From the NCBI GenBank assembly GCA_012839345.1, contig DUNN01000011.1:1-41905 (forward strand): a stretch of 41,905 bases of DNA, read 5' to 3'. How positions within the stretch are numbered: position 1 is the first letter of the stretch; every line of letters starts with the position of its first letter. Positions 16,781 to 25,422 of this stretch are shown in pieces. The stretch is from Clostridiales bacterium (GTDB taxonomy: Bacteria > Bacillota > Clostridia > Oscillospirales > Acutalibacteraceae). The notes below the pieces were generated by a model. That model searched no databases, was not told the origin of the DNA, and worked only from the letters and a program-made list of their open reading frames with translations. The translations under genes were made by a program, and so were the position numbers.

Positions 16781-17641
16781 TTAATACAGCATGGTTCCAA
16801 TGCCTTCGTCGGTAAACAACTCAATTAGAATAGAGTGCGGAATGCGGCCGTCAATAATATGCGCCCGGCCCACGCCGCGCCGCACCGCCTCTACGCAGCA
16901 GTCGATTTTGGGAATCATGCCGCCGCAGATGATGCCGTCATGCTGCAGCTTCGGCACCTCGCTTACATTTACTACGGGAATGACGGTGTTTTCATCGTCC
17001 TTATCCTGCAGCAGACCGCGCACATCCGTCATCAGAATGAGCTTCAGCGCGCCCAGCTGTGCCGCAATGCGTGCCGCGGCGATGTCGGCGTTCACGTTAT
17101 ACACCTCGCCGTTTGCTCCGCCCGCCACCGTGGAGACAATCGGAATGTACCCGTTTTTTGTCGCGTCAGAAATGATTTGTGTGTCAACTTCGGTGATTTT
17201 CCCAACATAACCAAGGTCGCCGCTGCCGGAAATCAGTTTTTCTGCTTTCAGCAGCCCACCGTCCAGTCCGCAGAAGCCGACAGCACGCCCGTTGTGGCGT
17301 TCCAGCAGCTGCACAAGGTCTTTGTTGACCTTTCCGGCAAGCACCATTTGAACAATCTCCATGGTTTCTGCGTCGGTCACGCGCAGGCCGTTGACAAACC
17401 GGCTTTCTTTTCCGATTTTTTTCAGCATGGCGCTGATTTCCGGCCCGCCGCCGTGCACCAGAACGACATTGATGCCCACCAGCTGCATCAGGACAATGTC
17501 GCTCATGACGGCATCCTTTAAACCCTCGTTAATCATGGCGTTGCCGCCGTATTTCACAACGACGGTTTTTCCGGCGTATTTTTGTATATACGGCAGGGCC
17601 TGCACCAGAACTTTGGCCCGGTCGGTATTGCTGATCTCCAT
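16781..17641 (-). CDS. argB: Acetylglutamate kinase
   Basis: ArgB phosphorylates N-acetylglutamate, the committed step in organisms that recycle the acetyl group. The 286-residue protein has the phosphate loop VVVKYGGNAM (about 27-36), LVHGGGPEISAML (about 66-78) and the C-terminal IPKIDCCVEAVRRGV. It also has an N-terminal helix before the kinase fold (RAKVLVQALPYIQKYAGKT), which is the feature of arginine-inhibited hexameric enzymes and is absent from the E. coli type. Feedback inhibition by arginine is therefore likely (inference). ATG 17641 with GGGGG about 8 bases upstream is used. An unusual 141-bp gap with inverted repeats separates it from argJ. Confidence 0.95.
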   Translation of the reverse strand: MEISNTDRAKVLVQALPYIQKYAGKTVVVKYGGNAMINEGLKDAVMSDIVLMQLVGINVVLVHGGGPEISAMLKKIGKESRFVNGLRVTDAETMEIVQMVLAGKVNKDLVQLLERHNGRAVGFCGLDGGLLKAEKLISGSGDLGYVGKITEVDTQIISDATKNGYIPIVSTVAGGANGEVYNVNADIAAARIAAQLGALKLILMTDVRGLLQDKDDENTVIPVVNVSEVPKLQHDGIICGGMIPKIDCCVEAVRRGVGRAHIIDGRIPHSILIELFTDEGIGTMLY

Positions 17642-17668
17642 CCTGTACCCCCAAAAACAATGAAGCAT

Positions 17669-17769
17669 GAACAGTGAACAAGGGACAAAAGAAACAGAAT
17701 GGTATGGTCACTTGTTTCTTCTTAAAAACCGGAAGCCTTTGCCTGTGCCTTGTTCATTGTAAACTGTTC
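17669..17769. repeat. Imperfect long inverted repeat in the argJ-argB gap
   Basis: The left arm GAACAGTGAACAAGG (17669-17683) faces CCTTGTTCATTG... ACTGTTC (17748-17769), its inverse with a short insertion. Inner arms GAAACA (17691) and TGTTTC (17713) add pairing. Short GAACA/TGAACA-type units recur inside the arms. The structure is found only in this gap of the operon, where other gaps are 20-120 bp. It may be a MITE-like insertion or an RNA stem affecting argB levels. Confidence 0.5.
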
Positions 17770-17782
17770 TCTGTTCACGGAA

Positions 17783-18997
17783 TTATGTTCTGTAATCTCC
17801 GTTGATTTTTACATAGTCATAAGTAAGGTCGCACCCGAACGCTTCGGCGGAAAAGGTTCCGTCGTGTAGGGTGATCTCCACGTTGATTTCCTCCTGGGAC
17901 AGAATTTGTTTGGCGGTGTCCTCGTCGAAATCGAGGCCAGCGCCGTTTTTGCAGACGTCGATTCGGCCTGCGGAGGATGCAAACGAAACGTCTACTTTGG
18001 TAATGTCGGTGTTTGCTCCGCTGTACCCGATGGCGCAGAGCACGCGGCCCCAGTTTGCGTCCGCACCGAACATGGCGGCCTTGAACAGGCTGGAGCAGAT
18101 TACACCTTTTGCGGTCAGCCGTGCGTCGGTGTCGCTTTTTGCCCCTGTAACCCTGCAGACCAGCAGCTTGGTGGCGCCTTCCCCGTCTTTGGCGATTTTA
18201 CGCGCCAGCGCGGTGCAAAGCTCTTTCAGCGCGGCCGTAAACGCGGCGTACTCCGGGGTTCCTTCTTTTATTTCGGGGTTCCCTGCCAGACCGGAGGCCA
18301 GGATGCAGGTCATGTCGTTGGTGGAAGTGTCGCCGTCCACACTGATCATATTGAAGCTGTCCCGCACCGCTTCGTGCAGCGCACAGTTCAACACAGCGGG
18401 GGAAACGGCCGCGTCCGTTGTTAAAAAGCAGAGCATGGTCGCCATGTTGGGGTGAATCATGCCCGAACCCTTCGCAATGCCGCCAATGCGCACCGGCTTG
18501 CCGCCGATTTCCAGCTCGACGGAAAGATTTTTCAGTTCGGTATCAGTTGTCATAATGGCTTTCGCCGCATCGGCGGAGCCGGTGGGGGAAAGCGCCTTTA
18601 CCAGCGCGGGGAGCGCGTTTTGAATCGGCTCCAGGGGCAGCACCTGCCCGATGACTCCGGTGGAGGCCACTATTACGTTCTGGGGTGCAATGCCAAGCTC
18701 CTTCGCAGTCAGCTGGCACATAGCCCACGCCTTTTGCTCGCCGTCGGCGTTGCAGGTGTTCGCGTTGCCGCTGTTGCAGATGGCCGCCTTCGCCGTGCCG
18801 TTTTCCAAATTCCGTTTTGTGACCAGAATCGGTGCGCCCTTAACCAGATTCTGCGTGTAAACCGCCGCCGCGGAGCAGACCACGTCGGAATAAATCAGCG
18901 CAAGGTCCGGCTTCGATTTGTTTTTGCGGATGCCGCAGTAAATACCAGATGCGGAGAAGCCCTTTGCTGCGGTTACACCGCCTTCAATGTATTTCAT
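17783..18997 (-). CDS. argJ: Bifunctional ornithine/glutamate N-acetyltransferase
   Basis: ArgJ transfers the acetyl group of N-acetylornithine to glutamate, so the pathway recycles acetyl groups; many versions also start the cycle from acetyl-CoA. The 404-residue precursor cleaves itself before the nucleophile Thr: KGSGMIHPNMATML places the cut between A186 and T187. NSGNANTCNADGE (75-87) and the C-terminal YVKINGDYRT are family marks. No argA or argE is present, which agrees with the cyclic route. Whether it is mono- or bifunctional cannot be told from motifs alone, but it must be bifunctional if there is no separate NAGS elsewhere. GGAGG lies before ATG 18997. Confidence 0.95.
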   Translation of the reverse strand: MKYIEGGVTAAKGFSASGIYCGIRKNKSKPDLALIYSDVVCSAAAVYTQNLVKGAPILVTKRNLENGTAKAAICNSGNANTCNADGEQKAWAMCQLTAKELGIAPQNVIVASTGVIGQVLPLEPIQNALPALVKALSPTGSADAAKAIMTTDTELKNLSVELEIGGKPVRIGGIAKGSGMIHPNMATMLCFLTTDAAVSPAVLNCALHEAVRDSFNMISVDGDTSTNDMTCILASGLAGNPEIKEGTPEYAAFTAALKELCTALARKIAKDGEGATKLLVCRVTGAKSDTDARLTAKGVICSSLFKAAMFGADANWGRVLCAIGYSGANTDITKVDVSFASSAGRIDVCKNGAGLDFDEDTAKQILSQEEINVEITLHDGTFSAEAFGCDLTYDYVKINGDYRT

Positions 18998-19052
18998 GGG
19001 GATGCCTCCAAACTCTGAATAGGATTCATTCCTGCACGGAATGTACTTCGAA

Positions 19053-20087
19053 TCAAAACGCCGGCGGGAACAGCTTCAGTCCGGTGGTTTCCTCCAGACC
19101 AAATGCGAGGTTCATATTTTGGATGGCCTGACCGGCCGCGCCCTTGACCATGTTGTCAATGGCGGAAATGGCGATGAATGTATTGGTGCGTAAATCCACG
19201 TGGAGCGAAATATCGCAGAAGTTGGAATAGCGCACGTTTTTAATGTCGGCCTCCTTCCCTTTCGGCAGGAGCCGGATGAAATATTCATTTTCGTACTGCG
19301 CCTGATACGCCTGTTCCAACTGTTCCAGCGTAATGCCCGGCTTGAGTCTGGCGTAGCAGGTGGCAAGAATGCCGCGGTTGACCGGGAGCAGGTGGGGGAC
19401 AAAGGTCAGCTTGACCGGCTGGCCCGCCACGTGGGAAAGGCTCTGCTCCATTTCCGGCGTATGCCGATGGCTTGCCACCTTATAGGCGCTCAGGCCCTCG
19501 TTCAGTTCCGGGTAATGCGTGTTCTGCGTCAGCTTGCGGCCTGCACCGGTCACGCCGCTTTTGCAGTCGGCAATGATGCCCTCATTTTCAATATACCCGT
19601 TTTTCAACGCCGGGGCCAGCGCCAGCGGAACCGCCGTGGTGTAGCAGCCTGGGTTGGCGATGATCTTTCGCCCGCGGATTTGCTCCCGGAACAGCTCTGG
19701 CAGAGCGTAAACTGCCAAATCATGCAGCTCCGGGTACCGAAAGCTTCCGCCGTACCATTGCTGATAATCGGCTTCATTTTCCAGCCGAAAGTCCGCGCCA
19801 AGGTCGATGAAGACCTTTCCGGCCGCATAGCACTGCGCTGCCAATTCCTGTGAAAGTCCATGCGGAAGCGCTGCGAACACAACGTCCGACTGCTCCACTA
19901 CTTCCTCCTGCGTGCCGCAGACCCTGTCGCAGCAATGAAAGTACGCAGGGTAAATGTCGGAAAGCGGCTGCCCCTCAAAACTGACCGAGCTGATTGCCGC
20001 AACCTGTGCCTGCGGGTGCCCGCTCAGCAGCCGGACCAGTTCCGCCCCGGCGTAGCCCGTTGCACCTACAATTCCTGCTTTTATCAT
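19053..20087 (-). CDS. argC: N-acetyl-gamma-glutamyl-phosphate reductase
   Basis: ArgC reduces N-acetylglutamyl phosphate to the semialdehyde with NADPH. The 344-residue protein has the dinucleotide motif GIVGATGYAGAELVRLL (5-21), the active-site Cys148 in IIANPGCYTTAVPLAL, and the conserved TFVPHLLPVNRGIL. ATG 20087 is used with GAGGGG about 8 bases upstream; a GTG nine bases earlier is possible but lies within that ribosome site. argH ends 62 bp upstream and argJ starts 55 bp downstream on the same strand. Confidence 0.95.
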   Translation of the reverse strand: MIKAGIVGATGYAGAELVRLLSGHPQAQVAAISSVSFEGQPLSDIYPAYFHCCDRVCGTQEEVVEQSDVVFAALPHGLSQELAAQCYAAGKVFIDLGADFRLENEADYQQWYGGSFRYPELHDLAVYALPELFREQIRGRKIIANPGCYTTAVPLALAPALKNGYIENEGIIADCKSGVTGAGRKLTQNTHYPELNEGLSAYKVASHRHTPEMEQSLSHVAGQPVKLTFVPHLLPVNRGILATCYARLKPGITLEQLEQAYQAQYENEYFIRLLPKGKEADIKNVRYSNFCDISLHVDLRTNTFIAISAIDNMVKGAAGQAIQNMNLAFGLEETTGLKLFPPAF

Positions 20088-20148
20088 TCCTGTCACCCCT
20101 CATCTGTTTATTCCCAGTTTTGCCCGGAAAAACCGATGCTTCTGTCGG

Positions 20149-21555
20149 TTATCCGATTTTGTCCGAAGATTTCTCTGCGGGGCCGGCCCCCATGACCTGC
20201 AGAATTTTCTTGGCTTGTGCCTCCACGTTCTGCTTTGCCGGGCCGCCCAGTACCTTCCGGCCGTTCACACAGGTGTCCAGCGAAATGGCTTCATAAATCC
20301 CCTCGTCAAAATGTGGGTCATATTTCCGGTAGGTTTCCAGCGGAAGCGTTTCCAAGGTCAGCCCATGTTCCATGCATTCTGCGACCAGGTCACCCGTAAT
20401 CCGGTACGCGTCGCGGAACGGTAGCCCCTTGCCCACCAGATAGTCTGCACAGTCCGTCGCGTTGATAAACCCACCTGCGGCGGCTTTCCGCATGTTTTGC
20501 GGCAGGACCTTCATGGTGTCCACCATGGGGATAAAGGCGGTCAGGCACATGCGAAGGGTATCCACTGCATCGAAAATGGCCTCTTTGTCCTCCTGCATGT
20601 CTTTGTTGTAGGCCAGCGGAAGACCTTTCATCATGGTCAACAGAGCCGTCAGGTCGCCGACCACCCGCCCGGTTTTGCCGCGAACCAATTCCGCAATATC
20701 GGGGTTCTTTTTCTGCGGCATAATGCTGGAACCGGTGGAAAACGCGTCGTCCAGTTCAATGAATTTAAACTCCCACGAACACCAGAGGATGATTTCCTCC
20801 GAAAAGCGGGAAAGGTGCACCATGGCAATGGCGATGTCGGATGCAAGCTCCAAACAGAAATCGCGGTCGGAAACGCCGTCCAGGCTGTTTTGGGAAGCAC
20901 CGGAAAAGCCAAGCAGGGAAGCGGTCAGTTCCCGGTCCAGCGGATAAGTTGTTCCGGCCAGTGCGCCCGAGCCCAGCGGGCAGACGTCCATGCGCTTTTT
21001 GGTGTCCGCAAGGCGGGAAAGGTCGCGCTGGAACATTTCGGCATACGCCAGCAGATGGTGCCCAAACGTGACGGGCTGCGCCCGCTGCATGTGCGTGTAG
21101 CCCGGCATGACGGTGTCCGAATGGGCAAGCGCCTTGCGGCAGAGAACAACCACCAACTCTTTCAGCTGGTCATACAAGGCGTCGCACTGCTTTTTCAGGT
21201 AAAGCCGTAAATCCACCGCAACCTGGTCATTCCGGCTGCGGGCAGTGTGCAGACGCTTGCCCGTGCTGCCCAGCCGGGCGGTCAGCTCACCCTCTACAAA
21301 GGTGTGAATGTCCTCTGCGGTTTGGTCAATGGGCAGTTCGCCGCTTTCTACCTGTGCAAGAATGTGCTTTAGTTCAGTGCAGATGGCTTCGGCTTCCTGT
21401 GCTTCCAACACACCGCAGGAGGCCAGCATGGTTGCGTGGGCGATACTGCCCTCAATGTCCTCCCGCACCATACGCTGGTCAAAGGAAATGGAAGAATTGA
21501 AATCGTCGGTTTTCGGGTCCAGTGCTTTATGCAAGCGGCCTTCCCAAAGTTTCAT
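20149..21555 (-). CDS. argH: Argininosuccinate lyase
   Basis: ArgH splits argininosuccinate into arginine and fumarate. The 468-residue protein belongs to the fumarase/aspartase superfamily. The signature GSSIMPQKKNPD (about 277-288) is complete and includes the catalytic Ser on the mobile loop. HTARSRNDQVA (about 103-113) and GYTHMQRAQPVTFGH (about 155-169) form the rest of the active site. ATG 21555 is preceded by GGAAGGAG. It follows argG by 119 bp, a gap that holds a 9-bp G/C-rich hairpin. Confidence 0.95.
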   Translation of the reverse strand: MKLWEGRLHKALDPKTDDFNSSISFDQRMVREDIEGSIAHATMLASCGVLEAQEAEAICTELKHILAQVESGELPIDQTAEDIHTFVEGELTARLGSTGKRLHTARSRNDQVAVDLRLYLKKQCDALYDQLKELVVVLCRKALAHSDTVMPGYTHMQRAQPVTFGHHLLAYAEMFQRDLSRLADTKKRMDVCPLGSGALAGTTYPLDRELTASLLGFSGASQNSLDGVSDRDFCLELASDIAIAMVHLSRFSEEIILWCSWEFKFIELDDAFSTGSSIMPQKKNPDIAELVRGKTGRVVGDLTALLTMMKGLPLAYNKDMQEDKEAIFDAVDTLRMCLTAFIPMVDTMKVLPQNMRKAAAGGFINATDCADYLVGKGLPFRDAYRITGDLVAECMEHGLTLETLPLETYRKYDPHFDEGIYEAISLDTCVNGRKVLGGPAKQNVEAQAKKILQVMGAGPAEKSSDKIG

Positions 21556-21619
21556 GCCGCATACTCCTTCCGGTTTGGAATCGTCAAAATTATCTATTTA
21601 TCTATACGTTTGTATAAAT

Positions 21620-21655
21620 CGTTCCGGGCGAACGGAGTACCGCGCACCCGGAACG
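21620..21655. repeat. 9-bp hairpin in the argG-argH gap
   Basis: CGTTCCGGG (21620-21628) pairs perfectly with CCCGGAACG (21647-21655) around an 18-base loop. There is no U-run after it on the minus strand, so it looks more like an mRNA stability or processing stem than a terminator. Confidence 0.45.
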
Positions 21656-21674
21656 GAAAAGAATCGGTTTCAGT

Positions 21675-22895
21675 TTATTTCTTCAGCTTTTTCATAGCCT
21701 GAACCTGAATCGGAAGGCCAAACAGGTTGATAAATCCGGAGGCGTCCGCCTGATTGTAGACTTCGTCCTCGCTGAAGGTCGCAATCTCCTCATCATAGAG
21801 GGAATACGGGGAGGTAACGCCCGCGTCGATGATGTTGCCCTTGTAAAGCTTGAGCTTAACCTCGCCGGTTACGGTTTGCTGGGTGCTTTCCACAAATGCG
21901 GAGAGCGCTTCGCGCAGGGGGGTAAACCACTGGCCGAAATACACCAGTTCCGCGAACTTAATACCCACGCCCTGCTTGTAGTGGTACGTGTCGCGGTCCA
22001 GGCAGAGTTCTTCCAGCTTGTTGTGGGCATGGTACAGAATGGCGCCGCCGGGGGTTTCGTACACACCGCGGGACTTCATGCCGACCAAGCGATTTTCTAC
22101 AATATCCGCAATGCCAATGCCGTTGGCGCCGCCGATTTCGTTCAGCTTTGCGATCATGTCAACACCGCACAGTTTCTGGCCGTCCAGCGCGACGGGAACA
22201 CCCTTTTCAAAGGTAAGGGTAATGTAGGTCGGTTGGTCGGGTGCCTGTTCCGGAGAAACGCCCAGCTCCAAAAAGCCAGGCTTGTTGTACTGCGGCTCGT
22301 TTGCCGGATTTTCCAGGTCCATGCCCTCGTGGGAAAGGTGCCACAGGTTTTTGTCCTTGGAATAGTTGGTTTCCCGCGTGATGTTCAGCGGGATTTTATG
22401 CGCTTCCGCATAATCAATTTCTTCGTCGCGGGATTTGATGTTCCATTCCCGCCAGGGGGCAATGATCTTCATTTTCGGAGCAAACGCCTTGATGGCCAGT
22501 TCGAAACGAACCTGGTCGTTGCCTTTTCCGGTGCAGCCGTGCACAATGGCGTCGGCACCTTCTGCCTGGGCGATTTCTACCAGACGTTTTGCAATGAGCG
22601 GCCTTGCAAAGGAAGTTCCGAGCAGATATTTGTTTTCATACACCGCCCCGGCTTTCAGGGTCGGCCAAATATAATCTTCTACAAACGCCTTTTTCAGGTC
22701 GGCGATATACAGCTTGGAAGCGCCGGTTTTTTTTGCTTTTTCTTCCAATCCGTTCAGTTCGGCACCCTGTCCTACGTCCGCGGCAACGGCAACGACCTCG
22801 CAGTTGTCATAATTTTCCTTCAGCCAGGGAATAATGATCGAAGTATCCAGTCCGCCCGAATAGGCGAGAACAACTTTTTTAATTTTCGGTTCCAT
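21675..22895 (-). CDS. argG: Argininosuccinate synthase
   Basis: ArgG joins citrulline and aspartate using ATP. The 406-residue protein has the ATP pyrophosphatase motif [13 protein letters not shown] (about 9-21), the citrulline/aspartate site around [13 protein letters not shown] (about 118-130) and the type 1 signature [18 protein letters not shown] 22895 is chosen because GGGGG lies nine bases before it; an in-frame ATG at 22910 lacks a ribosome site. It is the first gene of the seven-gene operon and follows a sigma-A promoter flanked by an ARG box. Having argG and argH first in the operon means both the early and late steps share control. Confidence 0.95.
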   Translation of the reverse strand: MEPKIKKVVLAYSGGLDTSIIIPWLKENYDNCEVVAVAADVGQGAELNGLEEKAKKTGASKLYIADLKKAFVEDYIWPTLKAGAVYENKYLLGTSFARPLIAKRLVEIAQAEGADAIVHGCTGKGNDQVRFELAIKAFAPKMKIIAPWREWNIKSRDEEIDYAEAHKIPLNITRETNYSKDKNLWHLSHEGMDLENPANEPQYNKPGFLELGVSPEQAPDQPTYITLTFEKGVPVALDGQKLCGVDMIAKLNEIGGANGIGIADIVENRLVGMKSRGVYETPGGAILYHAHNKLEELCLDRDTYHYKQGVGIKFAELVYFGQWFTPLREALSAFVESTQQTVTGEVKLKLYKGNIIDAGVTSPYSLYDEEIATFSEDEVYNQADASGFINLFGLPIQVQAMKKLKK

Positions 22896-22928
22896 TTGAC
22901 AAGCCCCCATTTCGTTTCTTATGGTTTA

Positions 22929-22956
22929 ATTATACACCGATTATACAGAAAATCAA
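22929..22956 (-). promoter_or_regulatory. Promoter of the arg operon
   Basis: On the minus strand TTGATT (22951-22956) and TATAAT (22929-22934) are 16 bases apart. A second TATAAT-like box lies inside the spacer. The start point should be near 22922, so the leader is only about 25 bases and leaves no room for a riboswitch or attenuator. Confidence 0.7.
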
Positions 22957-22962
22957 GGATAA

Positions 22963-22980
22963 AATGCATAAATATTCATT
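22963..22980. promoter_or_regulatory. ARG box (ArgR/AhrC operator)
   Basis: The 18-bp site AATGCATAAATATTCATT matches the ARG box pattern (two TGAAT/ATTCA half-sites around four A/T) at all fixed positions but one. It lies just upstream of the argG -35 box, where bound ArgR/AhrC could block RNA polymerase when arginine is plentiful. A good second box, which often follows at a 3-bp spacing, is not evident. Confidence 0.65.
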
Positions 22981-23282
22981 ATATCCGTATTTCATAAAAA
23001 CGAGAGGGATTCCATTCCTGCACGTTGTTGGAAGTACCCAAACGCAGGGTTGGAAAAATCCATCCCGCCTTCCGGTTTTCCTTCAAGTACTTTTATTATG
23101 GCCGATTTTACATTGGAAAGTTGGTTTATTTATGATAAAATAATTGATAAAATAGTCCAAATAGGAATACAATTCACCGGGGCCCGTTTGCAGACCGGAA
23201 AAGAAGCTGTTCCAGCGGGAACGGCAGACTTTTTCTGTGCAGACCGGTCCCGCCAATCAAATAACCGAATGGAGGCAGTCAT
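22981..23282. other. Divergent intergenic region, argG to flavin reductase
   Basis: About 300 bp with no credible gene. It holds the flavin reductase promoter (23113-23141) and a leader of about 135 bases. The leader contains GCTGTTCC-AGCG-GGAACGGC (23206-23225), an eight-pair stem, flanked by two direct copies of GCAGACCGG (about 23188 and 23240). I do not recognise a known riboswitch in it. Confidence 0.4.
23113..23141 (+). promoter_or_regulatory. Probable promoter of the flavin reductase gene
   Basis: TTGGAA (23113-23118) and TAAAAT (23136-23141) are 17 bases apart in an AT-rich stretch. The match is good but not perfect. Confidence 0.5.
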
Positions 23283-23786
23283 ATGTTTCATGAAACGGAA
23301 ATTCAGAAGCTGAGCTTCAATCCGTTTACAAAGATCGATAAGGAATGGATGCTTGTCACGGCGGGCAACGCCGAAAAGTGCAATACCATGACGGCCAGCT
23401 GGGGCGGCCTGGGCGTGCTGTGGAACAAATACGTTTCGTTTCTCTTTATTCGTCCCCAGCGCTATACCATGGAGTTCCTGGAACGGGAGGACTACTATTC
23501 CCTGAGCTTTTTCGGCAGCAGCTGCCGGGAAGCGTTGAGTTACTGCGGAAGCCACTCCGGCCGCGACGGCGACAAAATTAAAGCCGCGGGTCTGACTACG
23601 GTTTACTCGGAAGCCGCACCGTATTTTGAAGAGGCAAAAACCGTGCTGATCTGCCGTAAGCTGCACGGCCAGCAGATTGACCCGGCGGGTTTTATTGACC
23701 CAACCATTGACGCCAAAAATTATCCGGCAAAGGATTACCATAAAGTCTTTATTGGTGAAATTGTAAAGGTGCTGGAAAAGGACTAA
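23283..23786 (+). CDS. Flavin reductase family protein (FMN-binding split barrel)
   Basis: The 167-residue protein resembles flavin reductase-like proteins that bind FMN in a split beta-barrel. NTMTASWGGLGVLWNK (about 34-49) is the flavin phosphate-binding region and FIRPQRYTMEFLE (about 55-67) the conserved follow-on strand. SFFGSSCREALSYCGSHSGRDGDK (three short pieces of one segment near residue 75-98) is typical of the Clostridial subgroup. The electron partner and final acceptor are unknown. GGAGG lies eight bases before ATG 23283. It is followed by nfo after 84 bp on the same strand; the two may be co-transcribed, but their roles are not obviously linked. Confidence 0.85.
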   Translation: MFHETEIQKLSFNPFTKIDKEWMLVTAGNAEKCNTMTASWGGLGVLWNKYVSFLFIRPQRYTMEFLEREDYYSLSFFGSSCREALSYCGSHSGRDGDKIKAAGLTTVYSEAAPYFEEAKTVLICRKLHGQQIDPAGFIDPTIDAKNYPAKDYHKVFIGEIVKVLEKD

Positions 23787-23870
23787 AGGAAACTGTCGGG
23801 TTTCCCATGTTTGCCGCTCGTCCGGAGTGACGCGGCGAAATGCGGCACCGGAAAGAAGAAGGAAAAGCGT

Positions 23871-24707
23871 ATGTTGAAAATTGGCTGCCACCTGTCGGCA
23901 TCCAAAGGATTCCTGGCAATGGGAAAGGAAGCGCTGAAGCTGGGGGCGAATACATTCCAGTTTTTTACCCGCAACCCTCGCGGCAGCCGGGCGAAAGAGG
24001 TGGACCCACAAGATGCCGCCGCGCTCCTGCAGCTTGCGCAGGAGCACAATTTTGCGGTGCTGCTGGCGCACGCACCCTATACGCTGAACGCGTGTTCCGC
24101 CGAGGAAAGAACACGGGAATTTGCGCGCACCACTATGGAGGACGACCTGCACCGCATGGAATACCTGCCGGGGAACTATTACAACTTTCATCCGGGTAGC
24201 CACACGGGGCAGGGGGCGGAAACCGGAATCCGGCAGATTACCGAACTGCTGAATGCCATTTTGAAGCCGGAGCAGACCACCACCGTTTTGCTGGAAACCA
24301 TGGCGGGCAAGGGCACCGAGGTGGGGCGCACGTTTGAAGAACTGAAGGCGATTCTGGACGGCGTAACCCTTTCTGAAAAAATGGGCGTCTGCCTTGACAC
24401 CTGCCATGTATTCGACGCCGGCTACGACATTGTAAATCACTTGGACGAAGTGCTGGCGGAATTTGACCGCGTCATCGGCTTAAACCGCCTGCGTGCGGTC
24501 CACCTGAATGACAGCATGAACCCGATGGGCAGCCATAAGGACCGCCACCAGAAAATTGGGCAGGGCACCATTGGTCTGGAGGCCATGGTGCGCATCATCA
24601 ACCATCCGGCGTTGTGCGCGCTGCCGTTTTACCTGGAAACGCCGAATGACCTAGCGGGTTACGCGCAGGAAATCGCCCTGCTGCGCGAAGCGTCCCAACA
24701 GCTTTAA
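23871..24707 (+). CDS. nfo: Deoxyribonuclease IV (AP endonuclease)
   Basis: Endonuclease IV nicks DNA 5' of abasic sites in base excision repair using three zinc ions. The 278-residue protein has the family motifs in order: CHLSASKG (6-13), [10 protein letters not shown] (about 63-72), [10 protein letters not shown] (about 104-113), [13 protein letters not shown] (about 140-152), [13 protein letters not shown] (about 174-186) and [17 protein letters not shown] (about 210-226). All expected His, Glu and Asp ligands appear to be present. ATG 23871 has AAGAAGGA upstream; the open frame extends 20 codons further but without a ribosome site. Confidence 0.95.
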   Translation: MLKIGCHLSASKGFLAMGKEALKLGANTFQFFTRNPRGSRAKEVDPQDAAALLQLAQEHNFAVLLAHAPYTLNACSAEERTREFARTTMEDDLHRMEYLPGNYYNFHPGSHTGQGAETGIRQITELLNAILKPEQTTTVLLETMAGKGTEVGRTFEELKAILDGVTLSEKMGVCLDTCHVFDAGYDIVNHLDEVLAEFDRVIGLNRLRAVHLNDSMNPMGSHKDRHQKIGQGTIGLEAMVRIINHPALCALPFYLETPNDLAGYAQEIALLREASQQL

Positions 24708-24941
24708 GCACGTATTTTTCCCAGCGGACAGGGCGCCTGAAATTTCCCCAAAGCCAGAAAATGGAGCGCTGAAATTCATACTTTCGACATAACTGTCTTG
24801 TATGATAAAAATAGTGATTTTAATGCCGTCTTTGAGGCATCAAAAGTTGCCGCTCCGCGAAACGGGGAATGATCAGGACGAAAGTTTTTGACCACTTCGG
24901 ATAAGAGGAGTTTTCCCATCATTTTAGGAGGTTTTCAGCCG
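24708..24941 (+). other. Leader region before the SHOCT-like gene
   Basis: The 234-bp gap has no gene. It holds a weak promoter candidate (TTCGAC and TAAAAA 17 apart, about 24783-24811). Several short stems follow: ATGCC/GGCAT around 24823-24840, and CTCCG-CGAAA-CGGGG around 24853-24867. The density of stems suggests a structured leader, but I cannot match it to a known RNA family. Confidence 0.35.
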
Positions 24942-25178
24942 ATGGTAATGAACGTTGTACTCGGAGTGGCCGGATGGCTTGGCCTGTTGCTGGGAATTTT
25001 ATTGCTGGCTGTGCTGATGGTTTCCATCGCCGGAATCCAGCCGAAACGGCAGACGGTTCGCTATCTGGATGAAACAGAACGGGAGCTTCAGCTGCTGGAA
25101 GCTGCCTGGGAAGCCGGAAGAATCAGCACGGTGGAATACCGTGCGCGCCGGGAAGCGCTTTTGGCACGATACCGTTGA
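24942..25178 (+). CDS. Small membrane protein with a SHOCT-like C-terminus
   Basis: The 78-residue product has one membrane segment (residues about 5-29) and a C-terminal helical pair typical of SHOCT domains (LDETERELQLLEAAWEAGRISTVEYRARREALLARYR in two pieces, residues about 41-77). SHOCT modules are thought to mediate oligomerisation or protein contacts; no precise function is known. AGGAGG lies ten bases before ATG 24942. ATG 24948 is also possible and a longer frame from 24888 would bypass the ribosome site. It is followed by a strong terminator and preceded by a long leader, so it looks like a single-gene unit. Confidence 0.7.
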   Translation: MVMNVVLGVAGWLGLLLGILLLAVLMVSIAGIQPKRQTVRYLDETERELQLLEAAWEAGRISTVEYRARREALLARYR

Positions 25179-25214
25179 CCGGCTGATACAATCGGCAGGC
25201 AAATCGAGTTTAAA

Positions 25215-25244
25215 CCCCGTCGGCGTATGCCGACGGGGTTTTTT
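25215..25244 (+). terminator. Terminator after the SHOCT-like gene
   Basis: CCCCGTCGGC-GTAT-GCCGACGGGG is a perfect ten-pair stem with a four-base loop followed by six T. Confidence 0.95.
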
Positions 25245-25393
25245 GCTGCCCTTTTTACGGGAGGTTCTAAGGAAAATGGACGCCAACTTGCTTGGGAATG
25301 GATTCTGACGATGCCCAGCAAAATTGGCATAAATAGCCAAATAAAATTCTTGTATTTCATCCTTTTTTGCCGTCGAATTTGGATTTTTGTCTA

Positions 25394-25422
25394 TTCAAAG
25401 TTACCAAAAAATGCATTATAAT
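25394..25422 (+). promoter_or_regulatory. Promoter of the YhgE/Pip gene pair
   Basis: TTCAAA (25394-25399) and a perfect TATAAT (25417-25422) are 17 bases apart. The gap from 25245 to 25596 otherwise contains a small TTGGC/GCCAA stem (25324-25340) and a leader of about 165 bases without a recognised regulatory RNA. Confidence 0.6.

Noticed and set aside
17641..17790. argJ-argB gap considered as an arginine riboswitch or T-box
   Set aside because: It lies inside the operon, has no specifier-like loop, T-box motif or terminator, and its repeats look like a dispersed element.
23130..24440. 436-codon open frame on the minus strand opposite the flavin reductase and nfo genes
   Set aside because: It spans two unrelated plus-strand genes and their gap, and has no ribosome site or motif.
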